Of a stretch of DNA of 64,000 bases, positions 55,735 to 64,000 are shown in pieces. The position numbers were made by a program, and so were the translations under genes. Each line of letters begins with the position of its first letter. Within the stretch, counting starts at the first letter, position 1. Origin of the DNA: Leuconostoc pseudomesenteroides KCTC 3652 (lineage in GTDB: Bacteria; Bacillota; Bacilli; Lactobacillales; Lactobacillaceae); contig NZ_BMBP01000007.1 of the NCBI RefSeq assembly GCF_014634745.1, positions 37,433-101,432 of the forward strand. Direction: 5' to 3'. The notes beneath the pieces are model-generated. The model was not told the origin of the DNA. It did no database searches and worked only from the letters and a program-made list of their open reading frames with translations.

Positions 55735-56994
55735 GTGAAAAACAAAGTGAAGCAAGCAGTCGTGATGAAAATTGCCTTGTACTGTGCGCCACTGCTTGTC
55801 ATTTTAATACCAGTGCTTTTAATCATTGCGCTAATAATGAACAATCCTAGTGTTGTCTGTCAGACTGATACAACCACCACGACGACAAGTTCAGATAGTG
55901 GTTCCAGTAATGGATCCTTAACTGATAAAAATTCAGATATTGGTAAAAGAGTTAGCTATATTATTGATCGTTTTAAAAAAGCTGGTTATTCAGGGGACAA
56001 TATTTCAGCAATCATTGCGATTGGTTGGCGTGAAAGTAACTTAAACCCTAAAGCGGTTAATCCTGCTGGTTCTGTTAAAGGTATCTGGCAGTGGGGTGCT
56101 GGTGGTATCAACGGTAATCGCTATCAAAATACGGCAGATACAGTTGAAGCCCAGGTCGATTTAGCGTTTAAAGAATTGGCAAGTAGCCATACTGTTGCTA
56201 GATTAGGATTAGCAAATGCTAAAGATATTGATAGTTCAGCATTAGCCTGGGACACAGGTTTTGAGGGTGTTGGGGCAAGTGATCCACAGCGTAAAGTGTC
56301 CGAAGTTAAGGCTTGGGCGGAGTCAATTAAAAAAACGTATGATCTTAATTTTGAAGGATCATTAAGCAGTGGCAATAATGCTGTTAGTGATAGTAATACA
56401 TCAGCAAGCAATAGCGCAGACAGTGATAGCAATAATCAAAGTGCTTATTGTAATACTGATGATAGTGGTTCGGCTGACGGCACAGGCAAGATTAAAGAGA
56501 GTGGGCTATCATTTTGGGATAAAAACAGCATTCCAGATGACATTAAACCCTACGTGCATAATATTACGTCCAAAAAACTAGACTGGAGTTTAACGACACC
56601 AGACGCTTACAATCAGTGTGCTGGTTTTTCACAAGTCTATATGAATGCGATTTGGTCACCAAATTTTACCTTTAGAGGAAATGGTAATGTGACGGCAGAA
56701 GCAGTGGCAAAAGTGACTGGTGTTAAGGTTACAACGACACCAAAAGCTGGGGCAGTATTCTCTTCTGATCGCCCTAATCATACAGGCGTGGTGTTACATG
56801 TTTTGGCAAATGGTGACTTAATTATTGCTAATCAAAATGCCGTTAAATCAGGACAAAATGCAGGCACTAGTAAGGATTATGAAATTACGTTAGTGCCTAA
56901 GAAATCGTATGCTAAGGACAGTCAAGCCGTGGGTTATGGTGACATGACTTTTGCTTATCCTGGTGACAATTCAAAGTATAAATTACATTGGTAA
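55735..56994 (+). CDS. bifunctional cell-wall hydrolase: lysozyme-like plus CHAP
   Basis: 419 residues from a GTG 6 bases after AGAAAGGA. One N-terminal membrane helix; a lysozyme-like domain (IDRFKKAGYSGDNISAII, catalytic Glu in GWRESNLNP, then SVKGIWQWG), a Ser/Asn/Asp linker, and a CHAP domain with the Cys in YNQCAGFSQVY and the His in RPNHTGVVLHV. This is the wall-opening enzyme of Gram-positive transfer systems (TcpG/CwlT/Orf14 role). It is anchored facing outward. Confidence 0.9.
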   Translation: MKNKVKQAVVMKIALYCAPLLVILIPVLLIIALIMNNPSVVCQTDTTTTTTSSDSGSSNGSLTDKNSDIGKRVSYIIDRFKKAGYSGDNISAIIAIGWRESNLNPKAVNPAGSVKGIWQWGAGGINGNRYQNTADTVEAQVDLAFKELASSHTVARLGLANAKDIDSSALAWDTGFEGVGASDPQRKVSEVKAWAESIKKTYDLNFEGSLSSGNNAVSDSNTSASNSADSDSNNQSAYCNTDDSGSADGTGKIKESGLSFWDKNSIPDDIKPYVHNITSKKLDWSLTTPDAYNQCAGFSQVYMNAIWSPNFTFRGNGNVTAEAVAKVTGVKVTTTPKAGAVFSSDRPNHTGVVLHVLANGDLIIANQNAVKSGQNAGTSKDYEITLVPKKSYAKDSQAVGYGDMTFAYPGDNSKYKLHW

Positions 56995-57010
56995 AGAAAG
57001 GAAATAGAGT

Positions 57011-57676
57011 ATGACAGCAGTACAAGTGGGATCAGATATTAGTATTTTGCCAGATAGTGCCTATCATTTGGTGAAAGAAATATTTATAACCGTTAAAAAT
57101 GATTATCTACATTTATATACGGCTTATCAGAGTTCAAACAAGTTAAGTAGCAAGGCTATGCAGTCGGTTTATATTGAATTGGCACATTTTTATCAGCGTT
57201 ATGATGATAGAATGACACCTTATTTAGCGCAAGATTTATATGAGCACATTAAGCAGGTAGAACGTTTAGTAGAGTTATTAACAACGTGTGACCAGGCATT
57301 AGAAAATTTAGATCAAACAATTAGTTTAATCGAACATCAATATGAAGATGAAGCAGTCATCAATGACGCTACGAAAACTATTCGTAAACAGTATCAGGCA
57401 TTGTTAGAAAAAGTTGGCTTAGACGGTAGTGTGATTGATCATGTTAATCAAGCAATAGATCATATTCATGGTCAATATCGTAAATTACAGGTTCAAAATA
57501 AAGCTTTATTTTTTGCACAACTAGAAAATATCCATGATCAGACAATCAAGTATATTCGACACTATATTGAGATTGAGTTTATTCAAAAACGGATTGATTA
57601 TGGATTTGATCAGTTTAATACATTTTTGCGATTAGTCGTTGATAATGCAGTATATCGCAAACAATCAGGTGATTAG
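57011..57676 (+). CDS. helical ICE protein, unknown
   Basis: 221 residues, no signal or membrane helix; almost all alpha-helical with coiled-coil heptads (QVERLVELLTTCDQALENL, QNKALFFAQLENIHDQTIKY). It starts 16 bases after the hydrolase with AAAGGAAA before it, so it is the last gene of the transfer operon. Function not recognised. Confidence 0.65.
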   Translation: MTAVQVGSDISILPDSAYHLVKEIFITVKNDYLHLYTAYQSSNKLSSKAMQSVYIELAHFYQRYDDRMTPYLAQDLYEHIKQVERLVELLTTCDQALENLDQTISLIEHQYEDEAVINDATKTIRKQYQALLEKVGLDGSVIDHVNQAIDHIHGQYRKLQVQNKALFFAQLENIHDQTIKYIRHYIEIEFIQKRIDYGFDQFNTFLRLVVDNAVYRKQSGD

Positions 57677-57739
57677 TATTGTCATAAGTATTTTAGTATA
57701 TGTATACTAGAAGTAATCAAAGAGAGAGATTGAGAAAAT

Positions 57740-57983
57740 ATGAAAAATATTCGTGGTAAAAGACAACCTATGTTATTTGTTGCCACTGATTATGTATGTG
57801 AACGTTGGTATTGGTCATGCGGTAGTCGTTTCAGGTTATAATAACGGACAAGTCAATACGTATGATCCTTATAATTGGAAATTCTACGGGTCTGTAAGTT
57901 CGTTTGACTCTGTTTGGAATAATCCTAGTGTTGATTATAATATGGATTGGGACGCAGGTAGACCAGTATTTGCTATAAGGTAA
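57740..57983 (+). pseudogene. remnant of a C39-like / papain-fold peptidase gene
   Basis: A good ribosome binding site (GAGAGAG) and ATG 57740 open a frame that stops after 33 codons, while a second frame continues with GHAVVVSGYNNGQVNTYDPY and ends VFAIR at 57983. The HAVVVSGY pattern is the His region of C39-family peptidases. A frameshift and loss of the Cys region show it is dead. Confidence 0.6.
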
Positions 57984-58060
57984 CAAATAATAACAATATA
58001 TAACAAATTGCACCTAAACGTGATATAATTAAGGTGAATAAAGTAAGAGAGGTGTTGGTT

Positions 58061-58363
58061 ATGAAAGCTATTCAAGTATCTGCACGAGTTGATCAAAGTA
58101 TCAAAGAGTCTGCTCAAAAAGTATTCGAACGTCAAGGATTAGATATGGCTACGGCTATTAAAATGTTTATTACTAAGACAGCTTATGAACAGCAAATCCC
58201 TTTGTCAGTTCAAGAAACTAATAAACAGGCATATCCTGATGACTGGTTTAGTGATCAACGTGTTGCTAATCGTAATGAGATTACCCGTTTGGCATTCGCA
58301 AAATCACCAATTGAGGATTTAGATTTATCTAAGCAAGAAGACCGTGAGGAATTTATGCAATGA
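58061..58363 (+). CDS. RelB/DinJ-type antitoxin
   Basis: 100 residues from ATG 58061, 8-9 bases after GAGAGG; a GTG upstream lacks a site. N-terminal ribbon-helix-helix: IQVSARVDQSIKESAQKVFE, GLDMATAIKMFITKTAYEQ, then an acidic toxin-binding tail ending EDREEFMQ. It overlaps the toxin by 4 bases and should autoregulate. Confidence 0.88.
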   Translation: MKAIQVSARVDQSIKESAQKVFERQGLDMATAIKMFITKTAYEQQIPLSVQETNKQAYPDDWFSDQRVANRNEITRLAFAKSPIEDLDLSKQEDREEFMQ

Positions 58364-58704
58364 GTAGTGATATTCGTGAGCATAGTATCATGATTGCTGA
58401 TTTAGCTTATGATGAGGGGCGTGAAGCGGGATCTAAAGTACGTCCAGCGTTTGTTGTGAAATATGATAATCAAAAGATTGCTTATTATAAAATCACGAGT
58501 CAATTTAATAACAAGTCTGATTATTTTCAAAATAAGTATTTTGAAATTAAAGATTGGGTTTATGCAGGATTAAAAAAGCCGTCATGGATTGATACATTTA
58601 AGATATGCAGAGTAGATGAGCAATATGTTGTGATCAAGTTTGCTGGGTATTTGTCAGCAAATGATGAAGCCAGGTTCGTGGAATTTTTATCTAATTTAAA
58701 TTAA
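58360..58704 (+). CDS. PemK/MazF-like toxin paired with a RelB antitoxin
   Basis: 114 residues. IMIADLAYDEG and SKVRPAFVVKYDNQKIAYYKI are the PemK/MazF beta-barrel motifs. It is likely a ribonuclease. The pairing is a mixed one: a RelB/DinJ antitoxin normally goes with RelE/YafQ, not PemK. ATGA overlap supports co-translation. A terminator follows. Confidence 0.8.
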   Translation: MSSDIREHSIMIADLAYDEGREAGSKVRPAFVVKYDNQKIAYYKITSQFNNKSDYFQNKYFEIKDWVYAGLKKPSWIDTFKICRVDEQYVVIKFAGYLSANDEARFVEFLSNLN

Positions 58705-58712
58705 TAATTAGG

Positions 58713-58750
58713 GTTAGTAATTACAATAATGTGGTTGCTAACTTTTTTTA
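58713..58750 (+). terminator. terminator after the RelB-PemK pair
   Basis: Imperfect stem GTTAGTAA / TTGCTAAC followed by seven T residues. Confidence 0.8.
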
Positions 58751-58814
58751 TTTGCTTTAGGGAACAAATGTTCGTATAATGTGAATTACCAATATTAATT
58801 AGGAGAATTTGTTT

Positions 58815-59191
58815 ATGGAAAAGAAATAGATCCAGAGTTTAGCGCCCTGGTCACTAATTATTTTCAGCATGATTATAGGGAACGTGGTATAAAAAAGTGG
58901 CGTGGTTTTTTTCTAAGTGATCACACTTCTGCACTTAATCGTGAAGCAATGAAACATCAGGAAAACGAAAAGCAGTTACCACAAATGAGCTTAGATGAAA
59001 TTAAACGTGTTGCCTTACATGCTGGTGCCAATTATCATTTTGTGTCTGTACAGCTTAATGAAATGAACTATAATCATGAGATCAAAAAAAGCATATTCGG
59101 TATGGTTGATAGTGTCAACGACCGCTTTATGCTTGTTGATGATAAGAAGATTATGTTTGACACTGTTCGTTCAATCAATTTGCTTAGATAG
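58815..59191 (+). pseudogene. frameshifted small gene of unknown function
   Basis: AGGAGA precedes ATG 58815, but the frame stops at TAG 58827. One base lost from the A run at 58821-58826 would explain this: the -1 frame is then open to 59191 as IDPEFSALVTNYFQ... and ends VRSINLLR (about 125 residues in all). The product would be soluble; the segment FMLVDDKKIMFDTVRSINLL suggests a PAS/YolD-like strand end. A downstream ATG (58949) could give an 80-residue product. Confidence 0.55.
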
Positions 59192-59659
59192 TTATTTTCC
59201 TAATAAACCAAAACATGCAGTGATTACTGCGACAACTACTGCAGTTAATACCTTTTCATTTGAGAGAAAATCGCCTACTTTACCAATAAAGTCAATACTT
59301 TTTAGATACTGAATTAATAAGTCTGATACTTTTGTAAAACAGAAGGATCCGCACATTAACAATATTATATTGAAAATATTTATTGGTAGAATGTATGGTA
59401 TATAAAGCCATTCATTATCGCTTATTACTGATAGTAAATTTATCAATATTATACCAACATACATAAATGAACCCCAACGAAGCCATAATGTTATTGAATT
59501 ATCATTAGGGATCGGTTTAGCAAATACTAACAGGATACGCAAATAGGATAGAACTAAATAAATCATTATCGGAGTCAAGGTTCCATTAGTGCTTGAGATA
59601 ATATTCTGTTGAATAAAGTATATATATGGTAGATTGCAATAATTAACCGAACAATACAA
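59192..59659 (-). CDS. hypothetical membrane protein
   Basis: 155 residues at most from a TTG; an internal ATG (MIYLVLSYLRI, about residue 32) may be the real start, as no good ribosome binding site is seen. About four hydrophobic helices (IMIYLVLSYLRILLVFA, MYVGIILINLLSVI, LPINIFNIILLMCG, VLTAVVVAVITACFGLL). Unknown family. Its 3' end is one base from the previous, convergent gene. Confidence 0.5.
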   Translation of the reverse strand: MYCSVNYCNLPYIYFIQQNIISSTNGTLTPIMIYLVLSYLRILLVFAKPIPNDNSITLWLRWGSFMYVGIILINLLSVISDNEWLYIPYILPINIFNIILLMCGSFCFTKVSDLLIQYLKSIDFIGKVGDFLSNEKVLTAVVVAVITACFGLLGK

Positions 59660-59940
59660 ATGGATGAAAACCCTGGCATGGTGATTTCCAGGTGAGTGCT
59701 TTCATTGGTCAAATGATTAATTCAATCTCATTATTTGTTGCGGACTGATTTATCCAAATGAATGTACAAGCAAATATGAATAGCTTGTACGAGTATTCTG
59801 ATAAATCAATTGGTTAACACTACTTGATTTTATTTAATTGCCTAACACCTGATTCCCTTTATCGAATTGTGCCCAAGTTATTGATATACAAGCAATTTTT
59901 TAACTAACATCTTCATTTCATATCATTATAGGGTAATATC

Positions 59941-59987
59941 ATGGTGTACTCTGCGTACTGCGCGTAACAGTACGCAAAGTACACCAT
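59941..59987. repeat. 20-base-arm inverted repeat of unknown role
   Basis: Arms ATGGTGTACTCTGCGTACTG (59941-59960) and its reverse complement with one mismatch (59968-59987), loop CGCGTAA. No T tract follows, so it is not a usual terminator. It is richer in G and C than its surroundings. Confidence 0.75.
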
Positions 59988-60176
59988 TAAATATTTAGTA
60001 AAGGAATTATGATCTTATACTGAAAAAATGGGCTATTTTTATGTCAGTTGAAAAATCACTATTTAAAATATAGTTTGAATGGTGATTTTTTATATGGTTA
60101 TTGATAAAAATGAATCTTATGATTTAAGTTTATGTATTAGAAATGCTGGCTTATAAACTGAAAATTACGATTACGT

Positions 60177-60217
60177 AAAAAAGCGCTCCAACCTAATTGG
60201 CATAGGTTGGGCGCTTT
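60177..60217 (-). terminator. terminator of the AraC-type gene
   Basis: Stem AAAGCGC-T-CCAACCTA / TAGGTTGG-GCGCTTT with A residues on the left that become a T tract on the minus strand. Confidence 0.85.
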
Positions 60218-60235
60218 ATGCTTCTTAAATACATA

Positions 60236-61387
60236 TTATATTATTTTTTTAAGTAATTTACTAGAGTGAGATTTCCTAAACTGATTAGGTGTAACACCAG
60301 CCACTTTTTTAAAAGTCTTTACAAAATATGTAGCCGTTGAGAAAGATAAAAGTTCGGAAATTTCTAGAATTGAAAAATTTGATGAAAGCAAAAGTTCTTT
60401 GGCATATTCAATTTTGACATGCCTAACAAATTGAATTATTGTCACACCGTATGCCGTTTTAAAAGCAGGATTTAATGTTTTTTTTGAAGCATTCAGATCA
60501 GTTGCAATGTCATCTAAGGTAATATTTTCTTGGATGTGTTGCTTAATGTAGTTTTTAACTCGTTGGGGCAGTGGTAAAAAACTATTAACGCGGTGTTGCT
60601 TAAATATATTGAAATAGTGCCATGCAATTTTTGTAATAGCTTGAGAGAGGTTCGAAAATTTTAATGTTAATTCTATTTCTTGGACTAAGTCATATTGTAA
60701 TTTGAAAGCTAATTTAGCTGGATAGCCCCATTGTATGATTGCCCGATTGAAAATTGAAACGTAGCTAATAAGTGTATTTTTTTCTCCTCTAATAACATTG
60801 TTAGTCATTAAATGTTCGCCGACTATGTTGAAGCTGGACAAGGTTGATAATGCATTAATTAATTGCAGTTTGTTAGAGAATACAATTGCTTTTATAATTT
60901 CGGTTTCTGTGTCATAAAATAATCCTGAATCAATCTGCAAGAGATGAGTTGGTTTGAAGTGTTTTAAACTACTAATATTAATGATATAAACTTCTGCCTC
61001 GGGAGCTTCTACAGAATTATAAGTCGAGAATATAATTTGCGCGAGCGTTTTCAAATGTTGTATTGATGATGAAATCGGTATTTGGTTACTATTAGTTATG
61101 CTTACTTGGTGTAAAAATGACAAACAAATTAACTGGGTGGAATTGATTTTGCATGCAAGAACATGGCCTAAATCATAATAGAGTGATGTATATGAATGAG
61201 ATAGAAGTAAGTCCAATTTGCTTAATAAAAGAGTTTGAATATATCTATCAACATTATGGTTATTTTTGTATAAAATTTTTGAATTGTGCTTGGATCCATC
61301 CAAAAAAAACATGTCAGCGTTTGATAATTTTGCTAAATTTTCGATATTTTTCGTTACCACACTTGGTGTACTCATTCGATTTCCCAC
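60236..61387 (-). CDS. AraC-family transcriptional regulator
   Basis: 383 residues from GTG 61387 (ATG 61375 also possible, after GTGGGAA). A long N-terminal part (1-270) without a recognised cupin, and a C-terminal double helix-turn-helix: ITLDDIATDLNASKKTLNPA, IEYAKELLLSSNFSILEISE and LSFSTATYFVKTFKKVAGVT. It is divergent from the serine-rich adhesin gene 302 bases away and is its probable regulator. AraC-type genes of this layout often accompany adhesin loci. Confidence 0.85.
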   Translation of the reverse strand: MGNRMSTPSVVTKNIENLAKLSNADMFFLDGSKHNSKILYKNNHNVDRYIQTLLLSKLDLLLSHSYTSLYYDLGHVLACKINSTQLICLSFLHQVSITNSNQIPISSSIQHLKTLAQIIFSTYNSVEAPEAEVYIINISSLKHFKPTHLLQIDSGLFYDTETEIIKAIVFSNKLQLINALSTLSSFNIVGEHLMTNNVIRGEKNTLISYVSIFNRAIIQWGYPAKLAFKLQYDLVQEIELTLKFSNLSQAITKIAWHYFNIFKQHRVNSFLPLPQRVKNYIKQHIQENITLDDIATDLNASKKTLNPAFKTAYGVTIIQFVRHVKIEYAKELLLSSNFSILEISELLSFSTATYFVKTFKKVAGVTPNQFRKSHSSKLLKKII

Positions 61388-61689
61388 ATTATTAAATTTA
61401 TATTGACTAAGGATATAGAGAAAATATTTTTAGACAAAACATTAATATCTAAATAAATGTAAAGTCAAAATACTATGTGCGCTTTGGTTTTATACGTTAG
61501 TAAAAATTCTGAAGCTTATATTATCAAATATTTCACTAAAAAACCGCTTATATTTCAAAAAAAGATCCTAAAGTGATATTAAAAGACTCTTTGTATCATG
61601 AAAATAGAAAGTGTATGAAAGATAATATGAGAGAGAACTAGGGGTGCTCACCATAGACCCAAAATTCAATAATAATGAGGAATGTGTAG
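61388..61689. promoter_or_regulatory. divergent promoter region of AraC gene and adhesin
   Basis: 302 bases, very AT-rich, no gene. A GAGG at about 61678 precedes the adhesin ATG. No clear operator palindrome was seen by eye. Confidence 0.35.
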
Positions 61690-62021
61690 ATGAAAAAGAA
61701 AAAAATTCGCCTGCGAGTTGATGAGGATAGTCGTGTAACGCGCTTCAAAATGTATAAAGATGGTAAAAATTGGGTGACAGCAGGTATATCCAAATTTTTG
61801 TACCAAATGATTTCAATGTCAGATACGGATAATCTTGATGTTACCAAGAAAAACAAAATTGGGCACGGTAACCTGGTTAAAGTAGTAACTGGGATTAGCG
61901 CCCTAGTCGGAACCGGTTCGGTGGTGACGACACAGGTAAACGCTGATACGAATGCTGCAAATGAACAAGTGGCTGAAAACAATACACTTGCCAATCAAGA
62001 TAAGATAACAGTAGACGTAAC

Positions 62022-62333
62022 AGCGTCAACGTCAGAGTCAGTATCAAGTTCTGAATCAGCATCAACGTCAGAGTCAGTATCAAGTTCTGAATCAGCATCA
62101 ACGTCAGAGTCAGTATCAAGTTCTGAATCAGCATCAACGTCAGAGTCAGTATCAAGTTCTGAATCAGCAAGTCAGTATCAAGTTCTGAATCAACATCAAC
62201 GTCAGAATCAGTATCAAGTTCTGAGTCAGCGTTAACAACTGAGTCAAGTTCGGAGATAGCATCAACAACTGAGTCAGGTTCGGAGATAGCATCAACAACT
62301 GAGTCAAATTCAGAGACAGCGTCGACATCAGAG
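62022..62333 (+). repeat. first serine-rich repeat region
   Basis: 36-base units encoding [12 protein letters not shown] (about four copies), then diverged ETS-type units (ACAACTGAGTCA). Contains the 10-base deletion. Confidence 0.85.
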
Positions 62334-63386
62334 TATACAATTGATGATTATGAAAATGATGTTGTGAACTACCTCACTGATAATAATTTGTTATCCGATG
62401 TTCAAGTTTCGTCAGCCAATTTTAAAACTGCATTAGTTCAGTCTTATGCGGCTCTATCATCAGCGCCAGCTAGTCCTGCAGGAACACCTTCAAATAGTCC
62501 GTTGTGGTTTTTGGTTTATTGGTCATCAGGATTCACTCAACAGCCTCAAGACACAACTGTAGCAGTGAATCAAACATACAAGTTGAGCGGTTCCGCAACC
62601 AATAATATTTTTGATGCCGTAACCGGCGGATGGTTCACTAATTATCAGTGGTATATGTACAACGAGAGCACAGGAACCTGGCAGGCAGTTAGTGGTGCTA
62701 CCAGTCAAACATTTTCTGGTACGCAGTCAACGGCAGGGACTTACTACTATCAGTTACGAGCAAAAATTCAGGGACTTATCATAACACGAGCTACTTTGTG
62801 GTCAAATGTTGTCACTGTACATGTTGAAGAAAAGCCTGTCGTAGCAACAGATATGAATGTTACGGTGGACAACGATTATTTGTGGGCAGGTACTGGTGCA
62901 ACAACACAAGCCCACGCTAATACAAATCCAAGTAATGCAACTGGTACTGTTAGTTGGAGTACAAGTGACTCATCCAAAGCTACGGTGGATGAATTTGGTC
63001 ACGTCACAGCTGGTTCAAGCACTGGTAAGGTTGACATCATCGCGACATTGACTAATCCGGATGGAACAGTTATTGTCTCTTCAAAAACTATAACTATTGG
63101 TAAAGGATTGGAAGACCAAACAGTTACAGAACGGAGTCAAGCAGAATTTACGGTACAAGGGGTCACAGTTCCTGATGGTGCGACTGCTAACTATGTATGG
63201 CATAAAGTTTCAGCTACTGATGGTAGTGATACAGTAGTGGCTACTGGTACATCATCATCCTACACAACACCGGCAACAACGATGCAGAACAACGGAGACA
63301 AGTATTATGTTGTAGTGACTGTGTCGTATAATGGTAACACACAGAGTTTGACTTCCAATCAGGCAACATTAACAGTTTTGTATGAT

Positions 63387-64000
63387 TCAACGTCAGAATC
63401 AGTATCAAGTTCTGAATCAGCGTCAACGTCAGAATCAGTATCAAGTTCTGAATCAGCGTCAACGTCAGAGTCAGTATCAAGTTCTGAATCAGCGTCAACA
63501 TCTGAATCAGTAAGCACATCTGAATCAGCGTCAACGTCAGAGTCAGTATCAAGTTCTGAATCAACATCAACGTCAGAATCAGTATCAAGTTCTGAATCAA
63601 CATCAACGTCAGAATCAGTATCAAGTTCTGAATCAACATCAACGTCAGAGTCAGTATCAGGTTCTGAATCAGCGTCAACGTCAGAATCAGTAAGCACATC
63701 TGAATCAGCGTCAACGTCAGAGTCAGTATCAAGTTCTGAATCAACATCAACGTCAGAATCAGTATCAAGTTCTGAATCAACATCAACGTCAGAATCAGTA
63801 AGCACATCTGAATCAGCGTCAAGTTCAGAATCAGTATCAAGTTCTGAATCAACATCAACGTCAGAATCAGTATCAAGTTCTGAATCAGCGTCAACATCAG
63901 AATCAGTAAGCACATCTGAATCAGCGTCAACGTCAGAATCAGTATCAAGTTCTGAATCAACATCAACGTCAGAATCAGTATCAAGTTCTGAATCAGCGTC
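63387..64000 (+). repeat. second serine-rich repeat region (continues past the window)
   Basis: At least 17 twelve-residue units of the [12 protein letters not shown] type in frame; some units have VSTS in place of VSSS. The minus strand shows long open frames here, but these are by-products of the repeat. Confidence 0.9.

Larger units (their letters stand above)
30541..58752. mobile_element. integrative and conjugative element of the Tn916/ICEBs1 superfamily
   Basis: Contains integrase, phage-type repressor/Cro, oriT-like repeat, MobT relaxase, FtsK-like coupling ATPase, TcpC/D/E-like proteins, VirB4-like ATPase, VirB6-like protein, lysozyme-CHAP hydrolase and ArdA in an order close to Tn916 and ICEBs1. 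Conjugation genes are all on the plus strand from 34259 to 57676. The left end must lie between 30541 and 30823. The right end is not resolved: 58752 is the end of the last cargo-like module, and no att repeat was found. Confidence 0.75.
59660..60235. other. gene-free region with strong hairpins
   Basis: No gene seen. It holds the 20-base-arm inverted repeat at 59941-59987, a weaker 12-base stem at 60051-60090 and the AraC terminator at 60177-60217. Its left part has short mirrored pieces (GTACAAGC / GCTTGTAC at 59764-59791). Confidence 0.5.
61690..64000 (+). pseudogene. serine-rich-repeat adhesin with KxYKxGKxW signal, frameshifted, runs off the window
   Basis: N-terminus: basic start, FKMYKDGKNWVTAGISKF (KxYKxGKxW-type signal), cleavage near VNADT. 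A first Ser-rich repeat (from 62022) has a 10-base deletion at about 62170, which leads to a stop at 62235. In the next frame the gene is open from 62172 to the window end: remaining repeats, a ligand-binding-like region (62330-63110) with an Ig-like part (about 62560-62820) and a Big_2 part (about 62850-63090), a further Ig-like part (63110-63380), and a second Ser-rich repeat. It would be glycosylated and exported by accessory Sec. Frameshift may be real, phase-variable or an assembly error. Confidence 0.8.

Noticed and set aside
62022..62333. CRISPR-like array
   Set aside because: Repeats are contiguous, with no unique spacers; they encode a Ser-rich protein.
63241..63984. Long minus-strand open frames in the Ser-rich repeat ([14 protein letters not shown])
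   Set aside because: They are the reverse reading of the 36-base repeat. They lack a ribosome binding site, and their composition follows from the repeat.

Overview
The window looks like the chromosome of a low-GC lactic acid bacterium, most likely Leuconostoc or a close relative. Evidence is the HPr/Enzyme I pair, a FemX-type peptidoglycan bridge alanyltransferase, MurT/GatD, WxL and KxYKxGKxW surface proteins, and the tdk-prfA-prmC-Sua5 and tsaB-rimI-rimI-tsaD orders. The genus is inferred from protein resemblance only; there is no rRNA or tRNA in the window.

Layout. 1-5.1 kb: end of an OmpR-type two-component system, a PAP2 phosphatase and, convergent, the MurT/GatD pair that amidates lipid II. 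5.2-14.2 kb: secreted surface proteins (two WxL proteins and a large secreted LRR/helical protein) around a sugar-phosphate transporter. 14.3-30.4 kb: mostly housekeeping genes (tdk, prfA, prmC, Sua5, ptsHI with two cre sites, tsaB/rimI/tsaD, rex, femX), with an Rgg-like regulator divergent from an ABC exporter, then an acyl-CoA ligase and a thiolase that carries a nonsense codon.

30.5 to about 58 kb is an integrative and conjugative element (ICE) of the Tn916/ICEBs1 superfamily. A phage-like module (tyrosine integrase, S24-type CI repressor, Cro, possible excisionase) controls it. It carries an oriT-like ACCCCCC/GGGGGGT inverted repeat beside a MobT relaxase, a coupling protein split into a membrane gene and an ATPase gene, TcpC-, TcpD- and TcpE-like proteins, a VirB4-like ATPase, a VirB6-like channel protein, a thioredoxin-like protein, a lysozyme-CHAP hydrolase and an ArdA-like antirestriction protein. 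It also encodes two cell-wall adhesins, one with an accessory-Sec KxYKxGKxW signal. It has picked up an IS3 element, an IS110 element with a probable bridge-RNA region, a type I toxin/antisense-RNA module, a MazEF-like pair sitting between two copies of the antisense-RNA segment, and a RelB-PemK pair. The left end lies in 30541-30823; I could not find the matching right att repeat.

58.8-64 kb: a frameshifted small gene, a membrane protein, a strong unexplained inverted repeat, and an AraC-type regulator divergent from a serine-rich-repeat adhesin. The adhesin has a 10-bp deletion in its first repeat region, runs on in another frame and leaves the window. No SecA2/SecY2 genes are in view.
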